Part shown: positions 45,107 to 53,488 of the stretch, piece after piece | Position numbering within the stretch: the first letter of the stretch is position 1 | How the letters are laid out: each line of letters starts with the position of its first letter | Source: DASRWD01 sp044507975 | GTDB lineage: Bacteria; Deinococcota; Deinococci; Deinococcales; Trueperaceae | Assembly: GCA_044507975.1 (NCBI GenBank) | Contig: JBIQIQ010000002.1 | Location: forward strand, 1 to 57,870 | Reading direction: 5' to 3' | DNA length: 57,870 nucleotides | The notes under the pieces: generated by a model | The model's input: only the letters and a program-made list of their open reading frames with translations | Databases searched by the model: none | What the model was told of the DNA's origin: nothing | Made by a program: the position numbers and the translations under genes

Positions 45107-45185
45107 TGATGGGTCCCTCCTCAAGGAACCGGCGCCGCCGCAGCGCGCGCCGCCCTCGGCCTCCCAAGGGGCTTTCGTTCGCGGG

Positions 45186-45191
45186 ACTATA
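45186..45191 (-). promoter_or_regulatory. -10 box of minDE
   Basis: TATAGT on the minus strand; transcription from about 45179 gives a leader of about 70 nt with GAGGAGG. Confidence 0.5.
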
Positions 45192-45201
45192 ACATCCAGG
45201 A

Positions 45202-45228
45202 GGGCGCTTACCCGGAGGGGTAGCGCCC
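45202..45228 (-). terminator. Hairpin after the UvrD/PcrA gene
   Basis: GGGCGCT-TACC pairs with GGTAGCGCCC (one bulged T), 15 nt past the helicase stop and just before the minD promoter. Confidence 0.55.
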
Positions 45229-45242
45229 GGCTGATGGCCGGC

Positions 45243-47486
45243 TCAGGCGCGCGCCAGGCTCGCGTACTTCAGGAGCAGCCGCTTGGCGCCGGCCGACTCG
45301 AAGACGACCGTGATCTCCGTGCGGGCGCCCTCGCCCGAGAGCCCGACGACGGTGCCGGTGCCGAACTTCGGATGCGACACGCGCTCCCCGCCGGAGAACT
45401 GGGTCACGCCCTCGAGCCCGCCGCTCCGCTGGCTCCCCTGCGGGGCCACGGGCGGTCGCCAGACGTCCCGGGCGAACTTCGAGTACGACCTCGTGTCCGT
45501 GAGCTCCTGCCCGAAGACGTCGGTCTCGACGACCTGGTCGCGCGGCACGTCCTCGATGAAGCGGCTGGGGCGCGCCGGCTCCGTGCGTCCGAACGTGAGG
45601 CGCGACTCGGCGTGCACGAGGAAGAGCTCCTCCTGCGCTCGGGTGATCCCGACGTAGAGGAGGCGCCGCTCCTCCTCGAGCTCCTGCAGGCTGCCGGTCG
45701 AGCTGCGGTGAGGGATGAGGTTCTCCTCGATGCCGATGAGGAACACCACGGGGAACTCGAGCCCCTTGGCGTTGTGGAGCGTCATGAGCGTGACTGCGTC
45801 GTCGTCGACCTCGCCGTTGACCGCCTTGACGGCTCGGTCGTCCACGCTGGCGAGCAGCGCCGCCTCGTCGAGGAAGTCAGCGATGCTGCCTTGGTGCTCC
45901 TCCTGCCACTCCGTGACCGCCGAGACCAGCTCGTCGAGGTTCTCGAGCCGGCCCTCGGCCTCGTGCGTGCCCTCCTTGCGCAGGGAGGCCGCGTAGCCCG
46001 ACTGGTCGACGACGGCGGCGAGGAAGGTCGCTGCCGGCAGCTCGTCGGCCTGGCGCGAGAGGTCGTCCATGAGCTGGACGAACTCCGCCGCCCTCTTCAC
46101 CGCTGGCGTTCCCGGAACGATCTCCGCGGCGCGCCTCAGGGCCTCGGAGAACGGCACACCGCGCCGCTCGGCCCACGCGGCGAGCTTCTGCTCAGTCGTG
46201 CCGCCGATGCCCCGCTTCGGCCGGCCCAGCACCCTGCGCCACGAGACGTCGTCGGCGGGGTTGAGGGCCGCCCGCGCGTACGACAGGACGTCCTTGACCT
46301 CGCGCCGGTCGTAGAAGCCCACCCCGCCGACGATGCGGGCCGGGATGGAGGAGCGCCTCAGCGACTCCTCGATGACGCGCGACTGCGAGTTCGTGCGGTA
46401 GAGCACCGCGAACGCGGCGTAGGGGAGGCCGAGCTCCGCCTTGCGACGCTCGATGGTCCTGGCCACGAAGTCGGCCTCGGCACGGTGGTCGGCCGCGCGG
46501 TAGAGGCGCACCTTCTCGCCGCCGCCCTTCACGGGCCGCAGCTCCTTCTCGATGCGGCCCTGGTTCTGGCGGATGACCGCGTTGGCAACGGCCAGCACGC
46601 TGCCCACCGAGCGGTAGTTCAGCTCGAGGCGGTAGACCTTCGCGTCGGGATGGTCGCGCCGGAAGTCGAGGATGTTGCGCACGTCGGCGCCGCGGAAGGC
46701 GTAGATGCTCTGGTCTGGGTCGCCGACGACCATCAGGTTGCCGTACGTCTCGGCCAGCTGCTGGGTCAGCCGGTACTGAGCGGCGTTCGTGTCCTGGTAC
46801 TCGTCGACGTGTACGAACACCGCGCGCTGCTGGACGCGCTGCAGGACGTCGGGGTGCTCGTCGAAGAGCTGCACGGTCCGGCCGAGGATGTCGTTGAAGT
46901 CCACTGCGTTGGAGGCGGTCAGGCGTTGCTGGTAGAGGGCGTAGACGTCGGCCACCGCCTGCAGGGGCAGGCCCGCGACGATGCGCCCCCACGCCTGCTC
47001 GCCCTCCTCGCGCAGCCGCTCGGGCGTCCAGAGGTTCGACTTCGCCCTGTCGATGAGGGAGCGGAACGCGCGAGGGTTCGCGTCGCGCGCGCCCGGGAGC
47101 CCGCTCAGCACCTCCTTCAGGAGGTCGAGCTGGTCGCCGTCGTCGTAGATCGCGAAGCCGGGCTTGAGGTCGATGCGCTCACCGTAGGTGCGAAGCACGC
47201 GGAGGCAGGCGGAGTGGAAGGTCGAGACCCACAGGTCCCGCCCCGGGTCGCCTATGAGGGCACCGACGCGCTCCTTGAGCTCGCCCGCGGCCTTGTTGGT
47301 GAACGTCACGGCCAGCACCTGCTGGGGCAGGACGTCGTGCTCCCTGAGGAGGTAGGCGATGCGGTGGACCACGGTCCTGGTCTTGCCGGAGCCGGCTCCG
47401 GCCAGCACGAGGGCGGGCCCTTGGAAGTGGGTCACAGCCGCGCGTTGCTCTTCGTTGAGGGGTGCTAGAAGCTCGTCGACGGGCAC
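45243..47486 (-). CDS. UvrD/PcrA-type superfamily-1 DNA helicase
   Basis: 747 residues from a GTG. SF1 motifs in order: Q-motif LNEEQRAAV, I GAGSGKTRT, Ia VTFTNKAAGELKERV, Ic STFHSACLRVLR, II DEYQDTN, III VVGDPDQSIYAFRGA, IV VYRLELNYRS, V VTLMTLHNAKGLEFPVVFL, VI YVGITRAQEEL. The C-terminus (about 690-747, RVSHPKFGTGTVVGLSGEG) is the Tudor-like domain of PcrA/UvrD that binds RNA polymerase. It unwinds DNA 3'-5' in nucleotide excision and replication restart, a system central to radiation resistance in Deinococcota. Divergent from the HAD gene with only 53 bp between starts. Confidence 0.96.
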   Translation of the reverse strand: MPVDELLAPLNEEQRAAVTHFQGPALVLAGAGSGKTRTVVHRIAYLLREHDVLPQQVLAVTFTNKAAGELKERVGALIGDPGRDLWVSTFHSACLRVLRTYGERIDLKPGFAIYDDGDQLDLLKEVLSGLPGARDANPRAFRSLIDRAKSNLWTPERLREEGEQAWGRIVAGLPLQAVADVYALYQQRLTASNAVDFNDILGRTVQLFDEHPDVLQRVQQRAVFVHVDEYQDTNAAQYRLTQQLAETYGNLMVVGDPDQSIYAFRGADVRNILDFRRDHPDAKVYRLELNYRSVGSVLAVANAVIRQNQGRIEKELRPVKGGGEKVRLYRAADHRAEADFVARTIERRKAELGLPYAAFAVLYRTNSQSRVIEESLRRSSIPARIVGGVGFYDRREVKDVLSYARAALNPADDVSWRRVLGRPKRGIGGTTEQKLAAWAERRGVPFSEALRRAAEIVPGTPAVKRAAEFVQLMDDLSRQADELPAATFLAAVVDQSGYAASLRKEGTHEAEGRLENLDELVSAVTEWQEEHQGSIADFLDEAALLASVDDRAVKAVNGEVDDDAVTLMTLHNAKGLEFPVVFLIGIEENLIPHRSSTGSLQELEEERRLLYVGITRAQEELFLVHAESRLTFGRTEPARPSRFIEDVPRDQVVETDVFGQELTDTRSYSKFARDVWRPPVAPQGSQRSGGLEGVTQFSGGERVSHPKFGTGTVVGLSGEGARTEITVVFESAGAKRLLLKYASLARA

Positions 47487-47494
47487 GGCGACCC

Positions 47495-47500
47495 AGCATA
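47495..47500 (-). promoter_or_regulatory. Leaderless -10 box of the UvrD/PcrA gene
   Basis: TATGCT on the minus strand, 8 nt before the GTG at 47486. Confidence 0.5.
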
Positions 47501-47525
47501 CCGCGGGCCCCCAGCCCCCAAACGT

Positions 47526-47531
47526 TAGGCT
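47526..47531 (+). promoter_or_regulatory. Leaderless -10 box of the HAD phosphatase gene
   Basis: TAGGCT, 8 nt before the GTG at 47540; back to back with the helicase promoter. Confidence 0.45.
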
Positions 47532-47539
47532 GGTCCTCG

Positions 47540-48214
47540 GTGATCAAGGCGGTCTGCTTCGACCTCGACGGCACGCTGGGAGGCTACGGCGGCGACTTCG
47601 GCGGCCTGCTCGCGTTGGCCCGCAGCGAGCTCGGGCTCGAGCAGTGCTCGATGAACGAGTTCGCGGCTCTCGTGCAGCAGGAGCTCAGGCGCGAGGGCGC
47701 CCTCGACCTCGCCACGGTGATGACGAGGACCCTGGAACGCCTCGAGCAGCGCGCCCCGCCCGACCTGCCCCAGATCGCCGCCGAGGTGGTGGGCAGCTAC
47801 GCCGCCGAGGTGCGGCCGGCGCCCGGAGCCGCGCAGCTGCTCGAGCGGCTCGATACGTCGGGCGTGAGGCTCGGCCTGGTCTCGAACGGGCCCGTGGACA
47901 TGCAGCGGGCAGCGCTGCGGTCGCTTGGCTTCGAGCGGCGCTTCCGGGTCGTCTTGGTCTCCGGTGACCCCGACGTGGCGGCGCGCAAGCCATCGCCCCG
48001 GATCTTCGGGCTGGCGTGCGCAGGCCTCGAGGCGCTCCCCGAGGAGACGCTGATGGTGGGCGACGACCCGGTGGCCGACGTCCGGGGGGCGCTCGACTAC
48101 GGGATGCGCGCGGTGCTGGTCGGCTCCGACCGCGAGGGCCGGGAGCTCGGTGTACCGGCGGTCGGGGGCATGGAGCCCCTGAGCGCGCTGCTGCAGGCTC
48201 GCTTCGCCCTGTAG
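47540..48214 (+). CDS. HAD-superfamily hydrolase (phosphoglycolate-phosphatase-like)
   Basis: 224 residues from a GTG. HAD motifs: I CFDLDGTLGGYGG (nucleophile Asp), II LGLVSNGP, III Lys in ARKPSPRIF, IV VGDDPVADVRGALDYG. An alpha-helical cap follows motif I. These enzymes remove phosphate from small molecules; the substrate cannot be told. A start further upstream in the same frame would lie in the helicase gene and be Arg-rich, so the leaderless GTG is preferred. The next gene starts 18 nt after the stop from its own promoter. Confidence 0.88.
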   Translation: MIKAVCFDLDGTLGGYGGDFGGLLALARSELGLEQCSMNEFAALVQQELRREGALDLATVMTRTLERLEQRAPPDLPQIAAEVVGSYAAEVRPAPGAAQLLERLDTSGVRLGLVSNGPVDMQRAALRSLGFERRFRVVLVSGDPDVAARKPSPRIFGLACAGLEALPEETLMVGDDPVADVRGALDYGMRAVLVGSDREGRELGVPAVGGMEPLSALLQARFAL

Positions 48215-48219
48215 GGCGG

Positions 48220-48225
48220 TAGACT
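48220..48225 (+). promoter_or_regulatory. Leaderless -10 box of the unknown gene at 48232
   Basis: TAGACT, 6 nt before the ATG at 48232, in the 17-nt gap behind the HAD gene. Confidence 0.6.
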
Positions 48226-48231
48226 CCTGAC

Positions 48232-48627
48232 ATGGAAGACCGGCAGGCCGCCTTCTACCGCGCGTGGGCCGAGCTGCTCGACTGGATGCGGGAGTACGCC
48301 GCCAGCCGTGAGGGGGTCACCTTCACGAAGGAGGCCGACTTCCCCGACTACATATACCGGATGCACCGGCCCTACGACCTTCCGACGACGATCATGGTGG
48401 CGAGCCTCTCCGACCCGCGCACCGGTCGGCCCGTGCTGCTCTGCAACGCCAGCCCGCGGCACGCCGTGTTCAAGGAGGTCGTGCTTCACCCCTTCAGCAG
48501 CCACGTCTACCGCAAGCTGACGGCGTCCAAGGAGGGCGAGGGCCTCGTCGAGGGCCGCCGCACCTTCACGCGGCAGATGCTCTACGACCTCGCCGACGAC
48601 CTCTTCGGGGTGCGGCAGACCGCCTGA
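48232..48627 (+). CDS. Small conserved-looking protein of unknown function
   Basis: 131 residues, soluble, no signal peptide. Rich in aromatic residues and His/Arg: YIYRMHRPYDLPTTIMV, RPVLLCNASPRHAVFKEVVLHPFSSHVYRKLT, and FTRQMLYDLADDLFGV. It has the look of a compact alpha/beta protein; I do not recognise its family. The reading frame is supported by the leaderless promoter, strong codon bias and exclusion of stops over the whole length. It is convergent with the MnmC-like oxidoreductase gene. Confidence 0.7.
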   Translation: MEDRQAAFYRAWAELLDWMREYAASREGVTFTKEADFPDYIYRMHRPYDLPTTIMVASLSDPRTGRPVLLCNASPRHAVFKEVVLHPFSSHVYRKLTASKEGEGLVEGRRTFTRQMLYDLADDLFGVRQTA

Positions 48628-48643
48628 GCGCGGGGCCCGCGCC

Positions 48644-49687
48644 CTAGGTGAGGAGACGACGCGCCAGCCGCGCCGACAGGTCGGCCGCGCACAGGTACCC
48701 CCGGCCCGCCAGCGCGCCGTACAGCGTGACCCGCTCCGAGAGACGCCTCACGACCGGCCGGCCGGAGGGCCGTCGAGCCCGGACCCCGAACCACGCTCCC
48801 ATCAGCTCAGCGTCCCGGAGGCCTGGAAGGGTCCACGCGGCGGAGTCCCGCAGGCGGAGGGCGGCGAGGCGCAGCTCGGGCTCGGGAGGGGAGACCGGGG
48901 AGAGGGTGCCGCCCGTGACCACCGCGTGGCCAGCGCCGATCACGGCGTTCACCGCGCCCGCGACCGGGGGCGCGCCCGACAGGCGGACGTGGGCGCTTCC
49001 CGGCAGCCTCAGCACGGCAGCCGCCCCGCCGTCGCGGGCCAGCGCCGGGAGGCGGCAGCCCGCGGGCGGCTCCGCTGCGCCGAGGCAGAGCACCACGTGG
49101 CGCGCCGCGAGGGGCCCAGCGGTGGTCGTGACCTCGGCGCCTCCGGGCGAGGGCGCCAGTGCCCCGACCTGCACGCCCTGCCAGAGCGAGGCTCCGAGCA
49201 GGTTGGAGGCGGAGGTGAGTGCCCCCAGGAGCGCCGCGGGCTCCACCCACCCGCCGCGCTCGACGAGCAGGGCGCCGTGCGGGGCGTGGACGCCCGCCGG
49301 TACCGCGTCCTCCTCGAGCCAGCGCAGCCCCGCGCCATCTGCGACCAGCCGTCGCCACGAGCCGGCCTGGCGAGTGCTCGTCGCGACGCGCAGGACGCCG
49401 GTACGGTGGGCGGCTGGGTCGAGCCCCGCCGCCGCGAGCTCGTCGGCGAGGCGCCAGAACGCCTCCAGGCCCGCCAGGTCGGCGGGATGGGCGCGCGCCG
49501 AGCGGCCACGGTGGGGGTTGAGGATCGCCGCCGGCAGGCGCGGCCCTACGGCCGCTGCGGGGGCGCGGCCGGCACCGGCCGGGACCCGGTCGACGAGCGC
49601 CACGTCGGCGCCGAGCTTGCTCAGCTCGTAGGCGAGGCTCAGCCCTGCGACCCCGCCTCCGACGATCACGAAGTCCCGCGCGGTCAC
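48644..49687 (-). CDS. FAD-dependent oxidoreductase, separate MnmC C-terminal domain
   Basis: 347 residues. Dinucleotide-binding start FVIVGGGVAGLSLAYELSKLGADVALVD, then a DAO-type fold with VGPRLPAAILNPHRGR, GALLVERGGWVEPAALLGAL, HVVLCLGAAEP and a C-terminal ARRPSGRPVVRR ... LYGALAGRGYL typical of the MnmC oxidase. In E. coli the same domain is fused to MnmD and converts cmnm5s2U34 in tRNA to nm5s2U. Here it is a separate protein that overlaps the mnmD gene by 4 nt, so both are likely to serve the same pathway. FAD use as a generic oxidase cannot be ruled out. Confidence 0.8.
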   Translation of the reverse strand: MTARDFVIVGGGVAGLSLAYELSKLGADVALVDRVPAGAGRAPAAAVGPRLPAAILNPHRGRSARAHPADLAGLEAFWRLADELAAAGLDPAAHRTGVLRVATSTRQAGSWRRLVADGAGLRWLEEDAVPAGVHAPHGALLVERGGWVEPAALLGALTSASNLLGASLWQGVQVGALAPSPGGAEVTTTAGPLAARHVVLCLGAAEPPAGCRLPALARDGGAAAVLRLPGSAHVRLSGAPPVAGAVNAVIGAGHAVVTGGTLSPVSPPEPELRLAALRLRDSAAWTLPGLRDAELMGAWFGVRARRPSGRPVVRRLSERVTLYGALAGRGYLCAADLSARLARRLLT

Positions 49688-50379
49688 GCCGGGTCGGGCC
49701 TCTCCGCCACCAGCGACTCGCGCTTGCCCCCAGGTGGCCCCGGCACCTTCGTCACATGGGCGCCGGCGGCGACCAGGCGCCTGCGCACCTCACCGCTGAC
49801 GCTGTAGGTGACTAGCCTCCCCCGGGGCCTCAAAGCTCCGACGAGCCGCCCGAGCAGGTCGGCCTCCCAACCGTCGGGGTTCGCGCGCGGGCTGAACGGG
49901 TCGAGGTAGACGGCGTCGTAGGCGCTCGCGGGCAGGTCGGCGGCCCTGGCGTCGCCGACGACCAGGTCGAGGGTGACGGCGCCACGGGCGAAGCGGTGGC
50001 GGCCTGGCGGGGGAACGTCCGCGAACGTCGTGGCCCAGGCGAGCAGCGCGTCCGGCAAGCCGCAGGGCGCGAGGAGCCGGGGGTAGTCCAGCCGGGCGAG
50101 GGCTACTGCCGTTAGCGGGTCGCGCTCGAAGGCGACGTACTCTAGCGCCGCGCCGCGTGCCGTGGCCGCGCACGCGGCGACCAGGAAGTTGAGGCCGGTG
50201 CCGAAGCCGACCTCGAGCACCGAGGCCCGGCCTCGCTCGTCGAGCAGGCCGCCGACGCCCGAGCCCGCGAGGAACACGTGCCGCGACTCCGTTAGGGCAC
50301 CCGCTCTCGACCGGTACGTCTCGCCGTAGCGCTCGCTCGCCAGCGTGAGAGAGCCATCAAGCGTCGTTAGTGGAGCCAC
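49684..50379 (-). CDS. mnmD: tRNA (5-methylaminomethyl-2-thiouridine)-methyltransferase MnmD
   Basis: 231 residues from a GTG. Motifs: SERYGETYRSRAGALTESRHVFL, the SAM site VLEVGFGTGLNFLVA, LEYVAFERDPL, and DAVYLDPFSPRANPDGWEADLLGRL, the MnmD/MnmC N-domain signature (DAFSP-x-x-NP-x-x-W, here with P for A). It methylates nm5s2U34 to mnm5s2U34 in tRNA. The GTG at 50379 is favoured over an ATG one codon earlier since that ATG is only 3 nt from the -10 box. First gene of a two-gene unit with the FAD oxidase. Confidence 0.87.
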   Translation of the reverse strand: MAPLTTLDGSLTLASERYGETYRSRAGALTESRHVFLAGSGVGGLLDERGRASVLEVGFGTGLNFLVAACAATARGAALEYVAFERDPLTAVALARLDYPRLLAPCGLPDALLAWATTFADVPPPGRHRFARGAVTLDLVVGDARAADLPASAYDAVYLDPFSPRANPDGWEADLLGRLVGALRPRGRLVTYSVSGEVRRRLVAAGAHVTKVPGPPGGKRESLVAERPDPA

Positions 50380-50385
50380 CATGTC

Positions 50386-50391
50386 ACTCTA
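50386..50391 (-). promoter_or_regulatory. Leaderless -10 box of mnmD
   Basis: TAGAGT on the minus strand, 6 nt before the GTG at 50379. Confidence 0.55.
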
Positions 50392-50448
50392 GTGGCGACA
50401 CAGGTAAGGTGGCATGTCGCGGGGCCCGGCCACCGCGCGTGAGGCAGC

Positions 50449-51492
50449 ATGTCCGAGGTCTGGGACCAGTCCGTGCAGGCGCTGCGGCGCTTCTACGACG
50501 TCGTCGTCGAGGCGGTGTCCGGCGTCGACTGGGACCCGTCGGCCTGGAGCCGCGAGGTGTACCTGATCCTCGCCGGCGCAGCGCTACTGATCGTGCTGCT
50601 CATCGCGGCGCGCTGGCGCCGGCGCGAGCGCGCGCTGGGGCCTCAGTTCCTCCTGACCAATGGCGTCGTGGCGCTCAGCGGCGCCCGTGAGCCGGCGGCG
50701 GAAGCCGACGGCGGGACGCGCCGTCCGGCGTACCTGACCGCGCCGGCCGAGGCGCCGATGCAGCTCCGCGTCACGTTCAACAACCTCAACGCCTACCCGG
50801 TGCAGCTCCTCGAGGTCGCGCTGACCACGGGCGCGGGGCGGCTGCCGGTCGTCGCCGACGCCTCGGCCGTCGTCCCGCCGAACGGCGCCGTCGACGTCGT
50901 CGCCGAGGTGAGCGACCTGCCGGGCGACCGCGGCACGCTGCAGGTGTTCGTCTTCGCCACGAAGGCGAGGCCGCAGAACCTGCGCGTGAGCGTCCCGCTC
51001 GAGTGGGAGCCATGGAACATGCGCTACAGGGTGAGGGCGACGAGCCAGCGCGTCGACGCCGCGCGCGGCACCGCGTCGGAGCAGGTGACGCGCATGCAGC
51101 GCGCCGCTGCGAGGCGCAGCGCGGTGAAACGGCGCCTCGACGACGCCGCGCGCGCCGTCCGGCAGCGGGCCGGAGAGGCGTGGGGCTCGCTCTCGGAGCG
51201 GCGCAGGGCGGCCGCCGCCGAGCGGCAGCGGGCCGCCGAGGCCGCCTCGGAGGAGAGGGCGATGAGGCGGGCCGCCGCGAGCGAGCCTACCGGGCCGTTC
51301 GCCGTGCCCCTGCCGCCCAGCCGGCGCCGGTCCGAGGACGGTGGGGAAGCGCCCCCGACGTGGGACGCCGGCGACGTGCCGGACGACGGCGGATCGCGCC
51401 CTGCCGACGCCGTCTCGGTGGGCGAGCCTCGCGCAGAGGAGCCCGAGGAAGAGGTCCCCAAGCGGCGCTTGGAGTTCCCGGACGACTTCTGA
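50449..51492 (+). CDS. Single-pass membrane protein with a basic coiled-coil tail, function unknown
   Basis: 347 residues. A short N-terminal segment, one membrane helix (about 38-57, VYLILAGAALLIVLLIAARWRRR), a beta-rich domain (about 68-195, with LRVTFNNLNAYPVQLLEVALTTG, VPPNGAVDVVAEVSDLPGDRG, LQVFVFATKARP) that looks like an Ig-type fold, then an Arg/Ala/Glu-rich helical tail (about 200-290) and an acidic disordered end. The membrane topology suggests a cytoplasmic C-terminus. I do not recognise a family. The ATG is preceded by GTGAGG. It diverges from mnmD, with a TAAGGT box near 50405. Confidence 0.6.
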   Translation: MSEVWDQSVQALRRFYDVVVEAVSGVDWDPSAWSREVYLILAGAALLIVLLIAARWRRRERALGPQFLLTNGVVALSGAREPAAEADGGTRRPAYLTAPAEAPMQLRVTFNNLNAYPVQLLEVALTTGAGRLPVVADASAVVPPNGAVDVVAEVSDLPGDRGTLQVFVFATKARPQNLRVSVPLEWEPWNMRYRVRATSQRVDAARGTASEQVTRMQRAAARRSAVKRRLDDAARAVRQRAGEAWGSLSERRRAAAAERQRAAEAASEERAMRRAAASEPTGPFAVPLPPSRRRSEDGGEAPPTWDAGDVPDDGGSRPADAVSVGEPRAEEPEEEVPKRRLEFPDDF

Positions 51493-51548
51493 GTCGGCGC
51501 CCCGCCGCGCCGGCGCGTCCAGCCGCGGAGGTCGCTCGCCGGCGAGGT

Positions 51549-51554
51549 TATGCT
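51549..51554 (+). promoter_or_regulatory. -10 box of the racemase gene
   Basis: TATGCT about 20 nt upstream of the ATG at 51575; GGAGG lies in the very short leader. Confidence 0.45.
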
Positions 51555-51574
51555 CGGCAGCCGGAGGCGAGAGC

Positions 51575-52681
51575 ATGAAGATCGAGCGCGTGGAGCTGCG
51601 CGAGCTGAAGGTCGACCTCAGGTTCCACTTCGAGACGAGCTTCGGCGTAGAGCGCGACCTGCGCAAGGTCGTGCTGGTCGTCCACTCCGGGGGGCTCGAG
51701 GGCTACGGAGAGGTGACGGCGGGCAACGTACCCGGGTACAGCTACGAGACGACCTCGACGGCGTGGGTGGCCCTCACTGAGTACGTGCTGCCGCGCGTCG
51801 TCGGCCGGGACTTCGACACCCCCGAGCAGCTGCTCGTCGCCGTGAAGGGCGTGAGGGGCCACAACATGGCGATCGGGGCGCTCGAGTGCGCCTTCTGGGA
51901 CCTGCAGGCCAAGGCCGCGGGCCTACCGCTGTGGCAGCTCCTGGGAGGGTCGAGGACGCAGATCGAGGTGGGCGCCTCGCTGGGCATCCAGCCGTCGGTC
52001 GAGCAGACGGTCGACGTCGCCCAGCAGCACGCCTCCGAGGGCTACCGACGCCTCAAGTTCAAGATCAAGCCCGGCTGGGACGCCGAGCCGTTGCGGGCGG
52101 TGCGGAACGCGCTGCCTGACATGCCCCTCACGGTCGACGCCAACAGCGCCTACTCTCTGACGGACATACGGGTGTTCCAGGCGCTGGACGAGCTGAGCCT
52201 CGACTACATCGAGCAGCCCCTGGCGCACGACGACCTTGTCGACCACGCCGAGCTCCAGTCGGCGCTCGCCACGCCCGTCTGCCTCGACGAGTCCGTCCAC
52301 TCCGCCGCGGACGCGCGCAAGGGGCTGGCCCTCGGTTCCGGGCGCGTGATCAACGTCAAGGTCGGCCGGGTACGGGGCCTGCTGGAGGCGCGGCGCGTGC
52401 ACGACGTCGCCCTCGCCTTCGGCGCCCCGGTCTGGTGCGGCGGCATGCTCGAGCTCGGCGTCGGCCGCGCTCTCAACCTGCACCTGAGCACCCTGCCGAG
52501 CTTCACGCTGCCGGGCGACACCGCCAGCGCGACGCGCTACTGGGGCGACGAGGACATCGTCGAGGAGCGCCTCGACGCCGTGGACGGCGTGCAGAGCCTC
52601 CCGCAGAGCGGGCCCGGCCTGGGGGTGACGCTCAGGCGCGACCTGATCGAGCGCCTCACTGCGCGCGCCCAGGAGTTCTGA
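51575..52681 (+). CDS. N-acylamino-acid racemase / o-succinylbenzoate synthase family enzyme
   Basis: 368 residues of the enolase superfamily, very similar to the known Deinococcus radiodurans N-acylamino-acid racemase. Catalytic residues visible: KFKIK (Lys 161-165), metal ligands Asp188 (TVDANSAY), Glu213 (YIEQPLA) and Asp238 (CLDES), second Lys262 (INVKVGR). The enzyme may racemise N-succinyl amino acids, make o-succinylbenzoate for menaquinone, or both, as some family members do. A GGAGG precedes the ATG. No other men genes are near, so the racemase role, in D- to L-amino-acid conversion, is at least as likely. Confidence 0.9.
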   Translation: MKIERVELRELKVDLRFHFETSFGVERDLRKVVLVVHSGGLEGYGEVTAGNVPGYSYETTSTAWVALTEYVLPRVVGRDFDTPEQLLVAVKGVRGHNMAIGALECAFWDLQAKAAGLPLWQLLGGSRTQIEVGASLGIQPSVEQTVDVAQQHASEGYRRLKFKIKPGWDAEPLRAVRNALPDMPLTVDANSAYSLTDIRVFQALDELSLDYIEQPLAHDDLVDHAELQSALATPVCLDESVHSAADARKGLALGSGRVINVKVGRVRGLLEARRVHDVALAFGAPVWCGGMLELGVGRALNLHLSTLPSFTLPGDTASATRYWGDEDIVEERLDAVDGVQSLPQSGPGLGVTLRRDLIERLTARAQEF

Positions 52682-52687
52682 GCGCCT

Positions 52688-53488
52688 TCAGACCCGCGCG
52701 ACGACCGTCTGCAGCTGCAGCACGTCCAGCAGGCGCGCGTGGAGGTGGCCGTTGCTCGCGACGAGCACCCTGTCGCCGAGCCGATAGGGACCGCCATCGG
52801 CGCCCGTGGCCGTCCCGCCCGCCTCGCGCAGGATGACGAGGCCGGCGGCGACGTCCCAGGGGTTGAGGCCCAGCTCCCAGAACCCGTCCAGCCGGCCAGC
52901 CGCGACGTAGCAGATGTCGAGGGCCGCTGCGCCCGGCCGACGCACGGCGCGCACGTGCGGCATGACGCGCACGAACACCTCGAGGTTGAGGGCCATGCGT
53001 TCCGTGGCGTAGGCGAAGCCGGTGGCGAGCATCGATCGCCGCGGCTCGGCGGTGGTGGTGACGGACAGCGGGCGGCCGTTCAGCCAGGCGCCGCCGCCCT
53101 TGGTGGCCGTGAACAGCTCGTCGCGCTCCGGGTCGTAGACGACGCCGACGACGAGATCGCCATCGGCCTCTAGGGCTATCGAGACGCAATAGAACGGGAA
53201 GCCGTGAGCGTAATTGACGGTGCCGTCGAGGGGGTCGACGATCCAGCGCATGGCACCGCTGCCGGCCGTGCCCAGCTCCTCGCCCACGACCACGTGACCG
53301 GGGTGCTCGGCGGCGATGACCTCCCGGATGCGGAGCTCGCACAGCTCGTCGACGCGAGTGACGAGGTCGATGTCGGTCGACTTGGTGCTGATGGCGAGGT
53401 CGCTGCCCCGTTCGGCGAGCTGGATGCCGCCGGCCTCGCGCGCCGCCCGGATCGCGGTGCGCAGGTAGGTGTCAAGGTCTCCGGTCAT
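52688..53488 (-). CDS. Inositol-monophosphatase family phosphatase (SuhB-like)
   Basis: 266 residues. Metal-site motifs: GEELG (Glu), WIVDPLDGTVNYAHG (Asp, Asp) and NPWDVAAGLVILREAGG (Asp). KSTDIDLVTRVD matches the N-terminal loop. Family members hydrolyse inositol phosphates, fructose-1,6-bisphosphate or PAP; length and motif suit SuhB. The ATG has a leaderless -10 box inside the end of the NDH-2 gene, which it overlaps by 17 nt. Confidence 0.9.
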   Translation of the reverse strand: MTGDLDTYLRTAIRAAREAGGIQLAERGSDLAISTKSTDIDLVTRVDELCELRIREVIAAEHPGHVVVGEELGTAGSGAMRWIVDPLDGTVNYAHGFPFYCVSIALEADGDLVVGVVYDPERDELFTATKGGGAWLNGRPLSVTTTAEPRRSMLATGFAYATERMALNLEVFVRVMPHVRAVRRPGAAALDICYVAAGRLDGFWELGLNPWDVAAGLVILREAGGTATGADGGPYRLGDRVLVASNGHLHARLLDVLQLQTVVARV

